A stretch of 64,000 nt of DNA from Macrotrachela quadricornifera (Eukaryota; Rotifera; Eurotatoria; Philodinida; Philodinidae): assembly GCA_022393335.1 (NCBI GenBank), contig JAJEKB010021019.1, positions 594,541 through 658,540 on the forward strand, in the 5' to 3' direction. Shown here piece by piece: positions 36,901-49,873 of this stretch. Positions within the stretch are counted from its first letter, which is position 1. Every line of letters starts with the position of its first letter. A model generated the notes under the pieces. It was not told the origin of the DNA. It made no database searches and was given only the letters and a program-made list of their open reading frames with translations. The position numbers and the translations under genes are program-made.

Positions 36901-39900
36901 TTTTCTGATTAGTTTCCATACACATATCGTCCGTACCTGATTCGAGTTACCAGCATTTTTCTTATAAAGAGAAGGAAAAAGTACTGCTGAAATTGGTATG
37001 AGAGGCACAATCAATGTTGCAAGGCAGATCTAAATAGAGTACAAATTCGTAAACAAATAAGCTGCCAATATTATTCAAAATTCAGACAAACCCAAAATGA
37101 GATTGGCATTTTCTTTATTTTTTGTGAATGATCGAACTCATGATACCACTTCTCACTTAGATATTTTTGTACTGCATCACTGGCAAGAAAACTTCGACAA
37201 TTCACCTGTTGTGCCACATCCAATGGACAAAAATTGTAAAACGTTTTAGCTTTGTACTCGAGTAATTTAAGAGCAAAATCACGGTCTTTCACACTGCATT
37301 CATCGATGATGTCTCCCGAGTATTCTCCGAACTCTCTGTTTTCATTAATAAATAAATTCAACATACATTTAATACTATGTATTAACTACGAAAATTCAAT
37401 TTGCTTACTGTTCAAGTTCTTTTAGATTATGTTTATCTTCCGAGTTATTCTGCCCTGCTTGGTGATAAATCATAACTGCGAGAAGAGTAGCAACCGTCTG
37501 GTTCTGATAGTAAAGACAACATATATAATAGTATATCAAAGTAAATCGAAAATATGTAGGGTATATAACTTACTCGACTTCTAGAACAAAGATATTTAGC
37601 CATAGCCGGCTGATTCATGAATACAAACCAGAGATAAAGTGCTTCAATTTCGCGTCCTTTGAATATTGCCTGCCAATCGTTTTTATGTGGAACCTAAAGT
37701 ATACAAATAATATAAGTTTGATCTACAAACTATGCAATTATTCGAGATGATATTCTCCTTTTGAGATCATACTAAATGTTTAAAGAGGCACCACTAAAAT
37801 TATTAGAAACTAAAAAATGGTTCTTCTCTACAGGTCTCAGAATCTGAGTTGTGTTTGTTTTACCGAATTTTGGACCCATTTTCCAATGTTTACCGTCAAA
37901 ATTAAAAAATAGCAGAGTTTTCAGCTGAAACTTTACTCACACAGGTTTAATAGATCATAAAATATGCTGACACTTCTAGTTGGAAAGAATATCCTCATAT
38001 TGAGACATTTAATGATTAAAAAACTGATTGGATGTTATCTTTGATGGTTTACTCGTTAGTAATATTGAATACTTACGTAACCGGCTAAATACATTTGAAG
38101 GTAACCATTATATATTTTCTCCACATATGCCTTAAGTTCGTTTATTTTTATGCTAATTCCTTCAGATTTTAACCAGGTGTCGAGGACAGAATGAAGATCA
38201 AGTTTAGGATCGAGAGCAAGAGCGTCGTCATTCTAAGAATAGATATGAATCATAAGACAAATAATTTATCATGTGTATTATTCAAGTTTGATTTACCATA
38301 GTCTTCACGCAGATCATTATGAGTTGCTCTTCTGTCAATTGCTCTATGGATGCACCGTATTCCATCAGCAAACGGACGAAAAGCACGTTATTTCGATGCA
38401 ATGCATCAAACAGTAGTTGTTGTGTTAATGAAATCACCTGTGAAAAAAAAAATTATATATATAAAAATCTCGACTAAAGGTATATTATGAACAGCGGTGT
38501 AAAATATTGTTGATAAATAGCACTAAATGACGAGTTGTCACCGTATTGCCATCACATCAAATTAACTTTCATTTAATTGCAAGCTTATTAAATTAATAGC
38601 AATTCCTTGGTCTATTAGCGATGTTTTTGCATACGGTTGCAAGCTCTTGAAGTATATATCGATTATTCACTTAAGAAATCTGTCAGATGAATAAGTGTGA
38701 GATGAGCTAATGAAATTTTCAGAGCTTAGAGGAAGGTTTTGTGCTATGTTATTTTTCGTATATATTGAAATTTCTTATTCATTATTCGTATTATCACGCG
38801 AATCCTGGCTTTCATACAGTTCGATTCGGAGCTATACTGTCCAGCTTCACGTTACACTCACTCGATTTTCGTCTTCCTTTATATTGTTTGGCGATGGAAT
38901 GGTTTGGCCTTTACGATCAATTAATAATTGTCGTGCATGATCATCTTTGTTCCACAGCTGAAAATTTTAGCGGAAAACAATGAATATTATTTTTTCATTA
39001 AGAGTGCCAAAAGAATATCTTACCAGACACCATACCAACTCTGCTGTTCCTGTTTCTGAAAAAAAAAATTGTTCCCAATTTTCAAGTCGATACTTGATGT
39101 CCTTCAGCATTGCATTAGCAATAGCATCTTCTAGATTGCCACTGTGTTCAATGGCATCGAATATAACAATGAGTGTTTCCATTTCGGTGAGTACTTGAGT
39201 GTATTTCTCAATTTCAGCAACTTGTTCGTCAACTTCAATTTCATCATCTTTGTTTTTGATTATGCTTTGTTCAATACACAACATTTTCAATTCTTGTTTG
39301 CATTCTTCCACATATTGGTTTTTACGAAATTGAGCTAGTTCATCGTTCGGAGATAATTTTCGACAAAGTTGAGTGATAATATCAGCCAGGCCACCTGTAT
39401 TCTATAGAAAAAATGTCAATATATACATGATGTTTCAAAAAAAAAGACTACCCCTTTTTACAAAATTATTTCGTCTCCTCTAGAATTCATTTTTTTCTGA
39501 TCCAGTTAATATTGTGATAGATACAGCTAGGAAAAACCCTACAAGATTGAATTATTTTTATTTTGACAACGATCCATAACAATTGAAAAGAAAGACTAAA
39601 TTCATTAAATGTGAAATTTACATTAGAACGATATACTTTCACTTGAAAACAAAAATATTTCTCACTAATAGTCAATTTTGCCTTGAAATTTAGCATAGCT
39701 ATAGAACTAGGTATGAGTATATTTATTGCGACAACATTTAGAACAAATATGGTTCGTTTACTAAAAATGTTTTTCGTTTTCATACAATTATTTAGGTTTG
39801 ATGCTAATGGCTATCACATGCTTCGTCATTATATTGCACTTTGTTTCTCTTTATGAAACGAAAATTTGCCAACAATTGTTATATACTCTTCTAGATATTG

Positions 39901-42900
39901 GCACGCTCTGTCTATAGCATATAGTTGATTGTTATTAAAATTAATTCAACTAATGAAATAACCAAATTAGTACGTTGCGTTGCTTTATGCAAACAATACG
40001 AAATGCTGCTATCGTATGAATATTTTAATAATAATAGCAAACTAAGAATATTTTCAAATAATTTATATAGATACTTAAACTGTGAGTGTCGAGGAATATA
40101 ACCTAAAAATTTCAGGTCATAATACTGTATCGTTATTGAATCATTGAATGTTTACAAAACATAAAAAAGAGCAAAAATTGATTTGATCTCAACATAAATT
40201 TTATATTTAATAAGTTTATTCTTTCTCTTCAGTTCGAATAGACCGTCGTCAAAATAAAAATAGCTCTATCTTGTAGGGTTTTTCTCAGGTCTATCTATTA
40301 TAAAAATAGTTGGATCAAAAAAGTGAATTCTGCAGGATTAAAAATAATCCCATCAAAGGGGGTAAATTTTTTTTCGGACACCCTGTATAAGCGAACTATG
40401 AATTCAGAATGATTTTGGATTTCATTATCAAAAATCTCATTCCTAATGATTGAGGGGTTGATGAAATATTAGCTAAGGTATGTATTTTTCGCATATTAAA
40501 AGTTTTTAGCCCAAAGTTTTCATGTCAGTTATTCGTCTTTTTATTCTATTTTGAATATAAATTCCCAAGTTGGTCGTTTTTGAAACTACACTACATAAAA
40601 AGCTTATCGTGATTGTAATCGAACGTGGTTTAGTGTACTATATCGATAATACGTGTTCATTCATTTTTCCTAATTTAAAGAAGCTATATGTGGAAATATT
40701 TTCTGATTCAGTATTGTTATCTAAAGACAACTCGACAACAATGTTCGACATCTAATTATTGTTTGAGATTTCTTCCATCAAATTAGCCTTCTCGACCTAT
40801 CCAAAAGTCATCAATATTTTCTGACGACTGTTCAGAACGCTTTCAAAATCAAAAAAAGCTCCTGGTATTGTATCAACCTCGTTAGTGAGCTGTATTTAAT
40901 ATTTTATCCTATTCTTAGATATAGAAATACGTACTCGAACAACAACAAGTGGTGTTCCATTTTCTAATCCTTTACATATAGCTATGAGTGTTGTGAAATC
41001 ACCACCAAGTAACAGCATAACAATTGGAATATCAACGTCAAACACTAAAAAATATATTAATTATCAGGTTTGTCAGTAAGCAATATTTTGGTGTTGTGAT
41101 AGCATACTGGTACTTTTTGGTTGATAACCAGCCACAGGTGACTTTAATGCCTTGCTCATACTAAGTTTACGTTCGATCTCCTGACGTTTCAATAACACAT
41201 TTTTCAGGTCCTCTGATTCATTGTTTCCATCATCAAAGAAATGAAAATGGGTATGGTATGGATCCAGCCGCCATTTAGAACTGTTACTCGTATTGTCTTC
41301 GTCAGTTATAACCTCGTATTTAAAAATATGGGACACTTCATTGTCCTTTTCCTCCATCTAACGAAATAAAAAAGATCAAGTTGATAGAAACATGAATTTT
41401 GTCCTCTTATTTAATAATATTTACCAAAACCCTTGTTTCTGTCGGCGTTGTTATAGTGACGCGTTTAGTTTCTTTTAGTTGCTGACGACCTAAAAGGTAA
41501 TACGTTACATAATATAACTAATTATAAGTTACATTAGCATTGATGATATAAATACCTGCTATACGTTTCCAGTTGCAAAAACCGATGAAAGGAACATCAG
41601 ATCCACACATGTCATGATGCAACGCGTCGCCAACTACCTTGATCATATTTTGATTGCTACAACTTGTTGTAACCCATGGATCTGAATGATTAGATATATG
41701 AATATAAGAAATAGTAAGATTCGTTAAATCAGTCACGTGTTATCTTTGCTGTAGCAGTTAGACCGCGTTGAATGGCACGCTCGGTCTCTACTTGAACGCC
41801 AGATTTATTTTGTTTTAAGGCGTCGCCATAGATGTCACTTGTCTGGATCGATAGTATGAAATCAGGAACCGGAAGATGATATGCTTCGATGAGTTCTACC
41901 ACCGCAAGAGGTCTTGAGCTGGCGGCAAGATGAACAAACTGAAAAATATAACAATGAAACATTCTATTATAAAAAAAAGTCACAGACCCGCTGAACAGCT
42001 TTCTATACCAAGTCATTTCTCACTTTACTATTATAGATACTTCATTTAATAGAAACAGTGGCCTAAATTTTACTTTAATGAAAAACAAGTGTTTCAACTG
42101 AGACAATGAATAATGTTTACTTTATTATCTACCATATATTAGCATTTTACTGGTTTTATGTGTTTCAGCTAGCTAAGTAAAGAAAAATTAGCCTTTTTCG
42201 CAATGCAAAACTAGTACATCAACGAAGATATGTGAAGATAAGCAATTTAGCTAGAACTCTCATTTTCCTCAAAAAATGTTCAATAAACCATTTATTTTTA
42301 ACTTGACTATTGTAGTGGAGAAACTAAAACGGCTTACTGATGGCAAACGATCTTTTTGATTATCGACGTCGATCCCTTTTTTATCAGCGTCGTTGAGATA
42401 CACAAAGTCCAAAAAGCCGAAACAAGCCAGAGTTTTGCTAAATATATTTCCAACATTTAATAATATAGTATGAAAAAAATACTGTTTATTTCGATCATGA
42501 TACACTGCATAGTATTAGTTAAATAAATTAATCTACTTTTTGCACAAAAACCTCTTACTCGGGGGGATCTTGTAAACTAATTTTCCACGTTTGAATAACC
42601 TGCAATAAAAAAGTGATATATTCATGGAATTTTTTGCCTCATAAACAAACGTTTTTCACGCATTTGTGTATATGTTGTGCTTTTACAGGCAGACGTTTAG
42701 TTGATCCTAAACAAATAGAAATTTATTGTACATTTATCCACACGTAACAAGAAAAATAAGAATTCGCTTAATTTTGTTATTTTTCAATCTTATTCATGCA
42801 GGGAGTGAAAAATAACCAATAGTATAAGTCTATCGAACGAACTTATCATGAAAACAAAAACGAGGTTCTTATTCAAAAGTATTTCAAATGAATATTTCGC

Positions 42901-44668
42901 GTCGCTAATGGATTATTCAAAAGCGCAGAATGTCATGAAACCTTGCTGGGCACGGATCGTACCCAGTCAGTTTTCTGAGCGTCTGCAACAATTTCCAAAA
43001 AGGCTTTTGCGTTTCGCTTCGTGCATGTGCTATATCATTTTTACATCGTTCTACTGAACCTCTGCTTGTTTCCTCATACTATTGAAATTTACAATATTTG
43101 TAAGGTGCGGTCAATACACTTTTTTTTGAAACATAGCACCTTTCGAATATTTCATCCTTTTTGATCGGAAGGAAGTATTTGCTAAGGCTAAAAAATGAGA
43201 TTTTCGTGATCAGCAACTACTACTCTATCAAATAATGTAAAAAAACGAAGAAAACATTTTTCACCGAAATTTTGCATTGACCACACTATACTTGATAATC
43301 TGCTCATTCGTAGTTGTGTCACTCCATCTCCTATCCAGCTTTGTATGGTGAGCCGATCTTGTAACATTGGGTCAGATTCTTCATGAGGTTCATCTATTTG
43401 AGCCTCTTCTTGTACTTCAGTTGTTCGCAATGGATCTGATTCGGCATGCTGAAAACCAACTTCTTCTGCCGATTCACTACTGAAACGCCCTGTTGAGCTA
43501 AAGTTAATTGATCCAGTGTTTTGCATAGCTGTTCTGTACTAAATATTGAGAAAATTCGATAAAGTTATGTAGTTTTATCTGAAATATGAATAATGATAAA
43601 TGATAGAATTATAGTCGATCAACAGTATAGTGATATCACAACTCGACGAATACTCGAATAGCATGAATTTCACCTTAGGACTTCTAACGATTGTCGAGAG
43701 AATTTTTGCTCACTTTAGATTCCGATTCTATCATCATCCATTACTATGTGTGCGTATTAATCATGCCAACCAAAATAAGGTATCAGTGTTTTGATAATAT
43801 CTCATTCAGTTCTCAGTATTTCGAAATTGATTTTTTTACCAAATGATTCGCTTTTCAATTCTCTACAAAATTATATACTTATATTAATGAAAGTATAAAT
43901 ACCCTCAATAAATCTTCATGGACTATCTCTGGATCATATATGTAAAATTTGAAACTTGATTTCAACTATTGAATTATTAAACTGTTGAACTTTTTTCGAT
44001 TTTTCAATTATTCAATTACTCAATAGTGAAACTCTTTTCGCCTGTGTGAGGGTGTCATGGAGCTTAAAAATTGAATAATTGAATTGTTGAAAAGTTGAAA
44101 GATAAATAATTGAGAAGTCGAATAGTCGAATTCAACTTTCAAGTTTTACACTACTTAAAAAAAAAACTTCCTTTTTTTTAAATTCCGCAATGATTAGTAT
44201 ATTTCCACTAGCTTAGCTCCGACTAAATCAAAGTCAATGAAACTTCTACTGGTACTAGATCTAAATGGTCTTTATCTGTAATGAAAATTCCAGAGAGTTT
44301 ACTTGTATTATTCAAGTGGTATTAACGTCAGAATGTAAAAAACCGAAATTTGGTAACGCTTGGTCCTGTCGATATGTGAAATGATCACCAACAAATAAGA
44401 CAATTGAGAACTATATTAAAAATGTTGCTTAAAATAATAAGAACAAAAGCAACTATCTCTTCAATCAATTAGCATCTAAATTATGGTTGATACACATACA
44501 ACAAAAAAAAGTATTTCTCCGAATTATATCTAATAAAAACGTTCGAAGTATTACAGTTTCGAACTTATCTCTAAGCTGTTGCTCGCCTTCACTCTTGCCC
44601 CTGACCACTATACGTTCATTATCAAGATAGTAATATATGCGTTTTTGTTGTAAACTGATTTTCTTCAT
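33954..44668 (-). CDS. TRPM-type cation channel, 25 exons
   Basis: Exons: 44555-44668, 43287-43538, 42559-42599, 42338-42437, 41737-41938, 41556-41681, 41425-41489, 41108-41357, 40935-41044, 39024-39401, 38862-38957, 38297-38437, 38077-38232, 37574-37693, 37409-37503, 37092-37335, 36937-37029, 35612-35761, 35241-35542, 35043-35145, 34728-34986, 34568-34664, 34312-34508, 34153-34261, 33954-34065. All junctions keep one frame, giving about 1,303 residues. The N-terminal half matches the TRPM homology region (ADIITQL after GTPLVVVR, LDPYHTHFHFFDDG). The channel part has S1-S6, an S4-S5 WYTRILSFFTAYKLLGPK, a pore helix WKMFGQV near residue 1118 and S6 LLLNVLIAML, then the TRP helix VWRHQRFWLVDEY near 1175. 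Known relatives are tetrameric Ca2+ or monovalent cation channels; no kinase or NUDT9 domain is visible here. Exon 1 to 3 joins and the 3' end (reading through to TAG at 33954) are the least certain. Confidence 0.85.
35911..36288. repeat. inverted-repeat MITE in a TRPM intron
   Basis: Bases 35911-36066 and 36137-36288 are inverted copies (about 155 bases, high identity) around a 70-base centre. For instance TAAAAATCCTAACCATATTC on the left matches the complement of GAATATGGTTAGGATTTTTA on the right. The element is entirely intronic, between exons 17 and 18, and has no open frame. Confidence 0.8.
39422..40389. mobile_element. non-autonomous Tc1/mariner-like element in a TRPM intron
   Basis: The left end TATACATGATGTTTC plus a run of A and the right end, a run of T plus CGGACACCCTGTATA, form imperfect terminal inverted repeats of about 38 bases including a shared CCCCTTTT/AAAGGGG block. 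Both ends sit at TA, the mariner-type target. The interior (about 970 bases) has no transposase frame. It explains most of the 1.5 kb intron between exons 9 and 10. Confidence 0.55.
43941..44151. repeat. imperfect hairpin rich in TTGAA/TTCAA
   Basis: Two arms of about 95 bases are inverted around a short GC-richer tip (CGCCTGTGTGAGGG). They lie in the putative first intron of the TRPM gene. Internally the arms are made of short TTGAATTATT-like repeats, so slippage may have helped build it. Confidence 0.6.
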
Positions 44669-46142
44669 TATATTCAGATATATTGATTGTTCTTTCTTGT
44701 AAAAAAAATCTTATTTATTTATACCCATTTCGTATATACTTAATTTGGTGTTCCATTATCTTAGTTTTTAATGCTCAAATATTTCTTTCCAATCAAATAA
44801 TAAGAATGCTTTCTTTTCTTTAGAGATTTGTTTTTCTTAGTTATTACCTGCTAAAATATTGTATTGGTTTTAAACTGAATACGTCGTTATCAAAAGCTTG
44901 TTTCTTTTGCTATGGCTAAATACCACTTTATCTCCCTCATTTATTTATTGTTCTGCTTCATTAACTAAGCAATATTTTTTTCTAATTTATCTTACAAAAG
45001 AAATATACATATACGATATAGGATATTTCACACACACGTTTTTTTCCTTTTCTTCTAACTAATAGGGGGGATAAAAGATGCACACAATGATGATACTGTA
45101 CAAAAAAAAGATAACATTATTGATAAACAAAAGATGAAAACTGTGATTGATCTTGTCGATCTCTAGTCGACATCCACTTGAAAAGATTTGCATGCATTCA
45201 ATTGTGCACCTACGATGGTAAAGAAAGGAAAACCAATGACGAAAATTTTTAAATAATGATCTAGCTGAAATTCAAACTATGATACAAGATTCTCTGGAAA
45301 ATTCTGCACTTTTAATTGCATGTTTCGAAATTTTACGAAAAATGTTTCATAGAAACACTTTCGAAGGAAAACGATATATTTGCTGCACAGAAAATAAATG
45401 AAAAAAGCAAAAACATTTGGTTGAATTTATTACGACTCATCCGTTAGTTCTTGAAAAGTTATAGTGACTGTCTTTAGATTGTTCTTAAAAAACTACACGA
45501 ACTACTCTCATGTAGTTCATCAAAAGTTATAGGTTACTTATTAATATTGAATTGATGCTATCATCTAACTGATTTAAATCCACTTCTACTTTACGATACT
45601 ATGGCTCTACGTCACTCGTACTTCGAAATACTGAAGTCCACCCTAGACTACCGATATTCAAGACCTTGTCTCAATCCTGTTTTCTAATTTTTAATTAATA
45701 TTCTCTTTCGCGTAGAGAAGAGCCTAGCAGGAATAAATTGTATGTTCGTACATTACTGATTGATTGAATAATGATATCGAAACAAAAAGGATTCTTTTCA
45801 ATAAAACCCGAATTTGAGGTCAGTTTTTTCGAAAATATTTTCGTAGATCAGTTTATTTTTATACAAAGGACTGCCTTTTTACAAAACAATTTTTTCCTGT
45901 AAAGTTTGATCAAAGGTAACCGAGGGTGCCCACGGAAAATTTTTTCGATTAAAACCATGGTTTATCACAGTGTGAGAAAATGTTCATCTTAGCGGTTTAA
46001 TGGTACCGCAAAAGTCAGACCTTTTATTGCCTTTTTTTACACCGCTCGAAACCGCGGTTAGTAACGGTTTGAAAGAAAACTCATGTCATGAATACTGGAT
46101 CACTTTTAATGGTAAACCGATAATATTTCGATGAACTATATA
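44669..46142. other. intergenic upstream of the TRPM gene, no gene seen
   Basis: This should contain the TRPM promoter. Bases 45917-46080 are GC-richer with short palindromes (CCGCTCGAAACCGCGG) and look like an older repeat into which, or next to which, the hAT element inserted. No open frame is supported. Confidence 0.35.
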
Positions 46143-49100
46143 CTGGCTTCCGATTGCAACTTTTTAAAAATATAGGATTCCTGGCAGGATCAAGTCTGCC
46201 TAAAATATAGGATTTTCTCTAAAAAATGACAAAAATGTAGGACTTTTTATATATCCTTTCTATCCGACTGTATTAATGTTTTTGTAACTTCTCTGTGTGA
46301 ATATCATTTTAATAAATCTATTATAAACAGGTCCACCGTAATTAGAGCTTTTATGTTATTACTTTCTATTGAAACAAGTCACTGATTCAAGCATCATTGT
46401 TTATATATAGTTCAATCATCAAACTTTTTCACAAATTAATACATATCAATAGTATAAATCATAAATTTTGAAAACACAAGTGCATGAAAAAACAAATAAA
46501 CAAATAGTGCATTACATAATTAAATTTAACTTATAAAAAATAAAATTTGATTGTATATAAACAAAAATATATTAAATAATAACCATTAAATATTATTGAT
46601 CAAGTCTATCATATTATAGTGATTCTGTTGAGTGGATTTCAGCTTCTTATTCATTGATTCTTCATGAAGAAAAGCATTTTTTCTTTTTAATCGAAGTTTA
46701 TCGAGCGCATTTGTGAGTAGTTGTTGCTGTTCATGAATTGATGTAAGTTTTTCACGACCACCGGCAATCAAAAGCTTCGCTGCATGTACTTCTGAAAAGA
46801 TGCCATTCTTCAATGCACCTTCTAATCGATTTGTTCCTTCTTCAATTAAATATTCAACTTGTTTCATTTGATGTGAAAGATTTTTCTGTTTATCCAATAG
46901 CAACTTTTCTTCTTCAAGATGTTGTTGTTTTTCAGTTTGATACGTTTTGTCATTGTTTTCTTTATTGCTATGAATAGCAACTGCTACTTTAGCAGCAATT
47001 AAACCTTCACGATAACTACTGGATGATTTCTTAACCATATGAATCATATCTGTAGTTATAGGTACCTGCAAGATTAAAAATATTGTAGTAGAAAAATAAG
47101 ACAGAATTTTACATTACTTTATGTGCTGATCCATTTCCAAAATATTTCACTCCATCATAAGCCAATCTTAATCCATTAATGGATGATTCTGACAATTTTG
47201 ATCGATTTTCTGTAAGAATATTCGAATTAACACTAAATCCTCTCTCAATATCAGCATTTCCGTGTGTAATAATTAAAATATTTTTTATTAATTTAGTTAA
47301 TATTGGATATTTTAATGTACCATTTTTTGTTAAAATAGAAAAGATCTTGCTCCAATAATAATCAATAGAATGGTATGTTATTTGATTACTTCCATTTGAA
47401 TCAGCATAGTTATCTTTAATATACCAAGCTGGATTGACCATTTCAACTAAATATAATGCCCATTCATTTTCTAACTGATCGATTTCTTTATCATTTAATA
47501 AATTTGGAATATTTCGAGCTACTCGAACAATTCGATCACCACTTGATTGATCAGTTCTACATGAATGATCTAATACTTGTAAATCTCGTAGAAACATATT
47601 ATTTAATGGAAGATTTTTCTTCAGATAATTTGCCATTGTGGTATAAACTTTTTTAACATCTTGATAAAAAGATTTTTTCTCATCAAAATTAAGAGATGGT
47701 ATTAACTTTCTTGTTTGTTCACCTATATTAAAAATAAAGATAATTAATAAAGAAAATTAACAATACAATTACATCTACCAATTTTTATTGTATTATCGGT
47801 TAACCATGAAGATGGTTGTTCAAAATTAACATCTAATAAATCTTGGCCAGATTTTTGTTGAACTAAATCAGATTTCACGAATGATAATAAAACATTTCGA
47901 TATAAATCATTCATTTCAAAATATAGTAAGTGGATCATTGGTTCTTCACGTTGGAAGAAGGTTAAAAACCGGTCAAAAATATTTTCACATAAATATAGCA
48001 CAAAATTGAATTTAACCTTCGAATAATTCGATGATAAAACTAATTTAATGCTGTCATAACGTTTATTTTCTCGAATTTGTGAAGGTTGCTTTTGAGGTAA
48101 AAAGCAAAGAAAATAATCACATAAAATATCCCATTGATCTAATGAAATAAAAATATTAAAAAAAAGAAAAAAAAGATAAACATACTTAAAACTCGTTCAA
48201 TAACTTTGCCTAGTAAAACCCACCTTGTCATTGAAAAATATAGAATTGCTTTTTCTATAGTCGTATCAATATCTGCACTTACATTTTTATAATCTTCTTG
48301 TCTTGCTGGTGAACATTTAAACCAAGAATAAATGTCCAAACAAAAATTATCTACATACCACTTAGAAGATGTAATGCCATTTTTGAATGCATTATGCACG
48401 ATGTGTATATTACAGCTCCCAATTTTTAATAAACAACCACCTTGTTTTTTCATTTCCACATCAATTAAATTTTCAAGTGAAATATTTATGTTAGGATTAT
48501 CCCTTCCTAGCATTAAAAGTTTATTTAAATTCAACCCATCAGTAGCAAAAGATTCAATAATAATATCACGAATTGTTTTTGCATAGGCATGACCTAAAAT
48601 CACTGATTTATAAAATCTATTAACAACACATTGTTTTTCATTAGACCAATATCTTAATAACATATCTAATTGTTTTTTGTTTTGGTTGTTTATTTGTTCA
48701 TCAAATATAAGAACAAATTTATCGGCTTTTTTAACATCTTCGATCATTTTTTTCTTGAAATAAGGACCTAAACCATGTGATATAACATAAGACATTTTAT
48801 CAGATTGAATACTAAATTTTTTTGCTATTGAAGAATCAGGAAACATTGATGTAAACAATTCATTTAATTCATCACATGAGTTATAACTAAGACCTTTTTG
48901 AGCAACCTTTAACGACCATTGAATTTCAGCTTTCACTATTTGTTCTTCAACTGTTAATGGTTTATTTTGCTTGTTATTTGTGCCTAATATTGGAATATTA
49001 ATTGATGTTGAATTAGATGTATCAGCTGAACCTATTGTTACTTGAGTTGGAATAATAAACTTCACATTTCTCTGCCATTCATTAAACTTTTGATTATGTT

Positions 49101-49873
49101 TAAAATTATTCATATGCTGTTCAACAGCACGCCAACCTTGATTACCACAATCAAGCTCACCTGTTCTGCATAAACTGCATCTAAATGTTGTTGATTTGGA
49201 GCCATTTGTCAACCATGTATTGACCGGATTTTTATTACTGTCGACTCGATCAAGCCAAGCTTTACTAAACTTTGTTAAATTTTTTGGCATTATATTTCTG
49301 AAATGATAAATAATAATTTATTAATTATTTTTTGTACTTACAATAAGTTTCTTTTTAAATTTACATGGAAAATCCTTAAAAAAAAGAAATCAATACATGA
49401 TATATATATACGTTTGTTGGCATTTATCGTATGCATATAAATGTACACATATACATAATGTAAATGTCTATTATATTTAAGCAAATCTCCGTTAAACCTT
49501 GAAATTAGAAGATGATGACTTTGTGAATGTGATCTTTCTTTTGAACTATTTTGTATTTTGTACTTAATGTTAAATAATCTATCTCTTAGCCGGTTCATTA
49601 AATAGACGAAAAGAAAAAGAAAAATATTATATTTAAAATAGATGTCAGTAAAACACAAGAATGTATTCAAAATTTATACCGAAGTATATAATAATACATG
49701 TAGAATTTCTTTCATCTAAACAAAACAGTAAAAATTATCGATTTTTGAAAATTTTGTACTTTTTTTCGATAAAATATAGGAAAAGCAGGTATTTTTTGAA
49801 AATATAGGACAAAAATAGGACCTTTTTTCAAAATATAGGAATTATAGGAAATATAGGTCCAATCGCATCCCAG
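46143..49873 (-). mobile_element. complete hAT transposon with 8-base target duplication
   Basis: The 8-base sequence ACTATATA occurs immediately outside both ends (46135-46142 and 49874-49881), a perfect hAT-type target duplication. The ends form imperfect inverted repeats: left CTGGCTTCCGATTGCAAC, right (complement) CTGGGATGCGATTGGACC. Subterminal copies of AAAATATAGGA occur at both ends (46168-46250; 49765-49855), as expected for transposase binding sites. The single gene inside encodes a full transposase. The element is 3,731 bases and looks recently inserted. Confidence 0.88.
46586..49290 (-). CDS. hAT transposase, intact, four exons
   Basis: Exons 48186-49290, 47779-48138, 47118-47722 and 46586-47065 join in frame to 849 residues without internal stops. 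The N-terminus carries a zinc-finger-like CSLC...H....H cluster (residues about 38-64), as in BED/TTF-type fingers that bind the element ends. A central RNase H-like fold includes VLIFDEQ (candidate first catalytic Asp). The C-terminus has the hAT dimerisation block (ITHGNADIERGFSVNSN). An additional stretch of about 150 residues follows it, strongly coiled-coil and Glu/Gln/Lys-rich, which is unusual. Its position inside perfect element ends shows it is a transposon gene, not a domesticated host gene. Confidence 0.85.

Noticed and set aside
38710..39338. Overlapping + strand frames in the TRPM region
   Set aside because: They are antisense to TRPM exons 10 and 11, which are supported by conserved motifs and phase.
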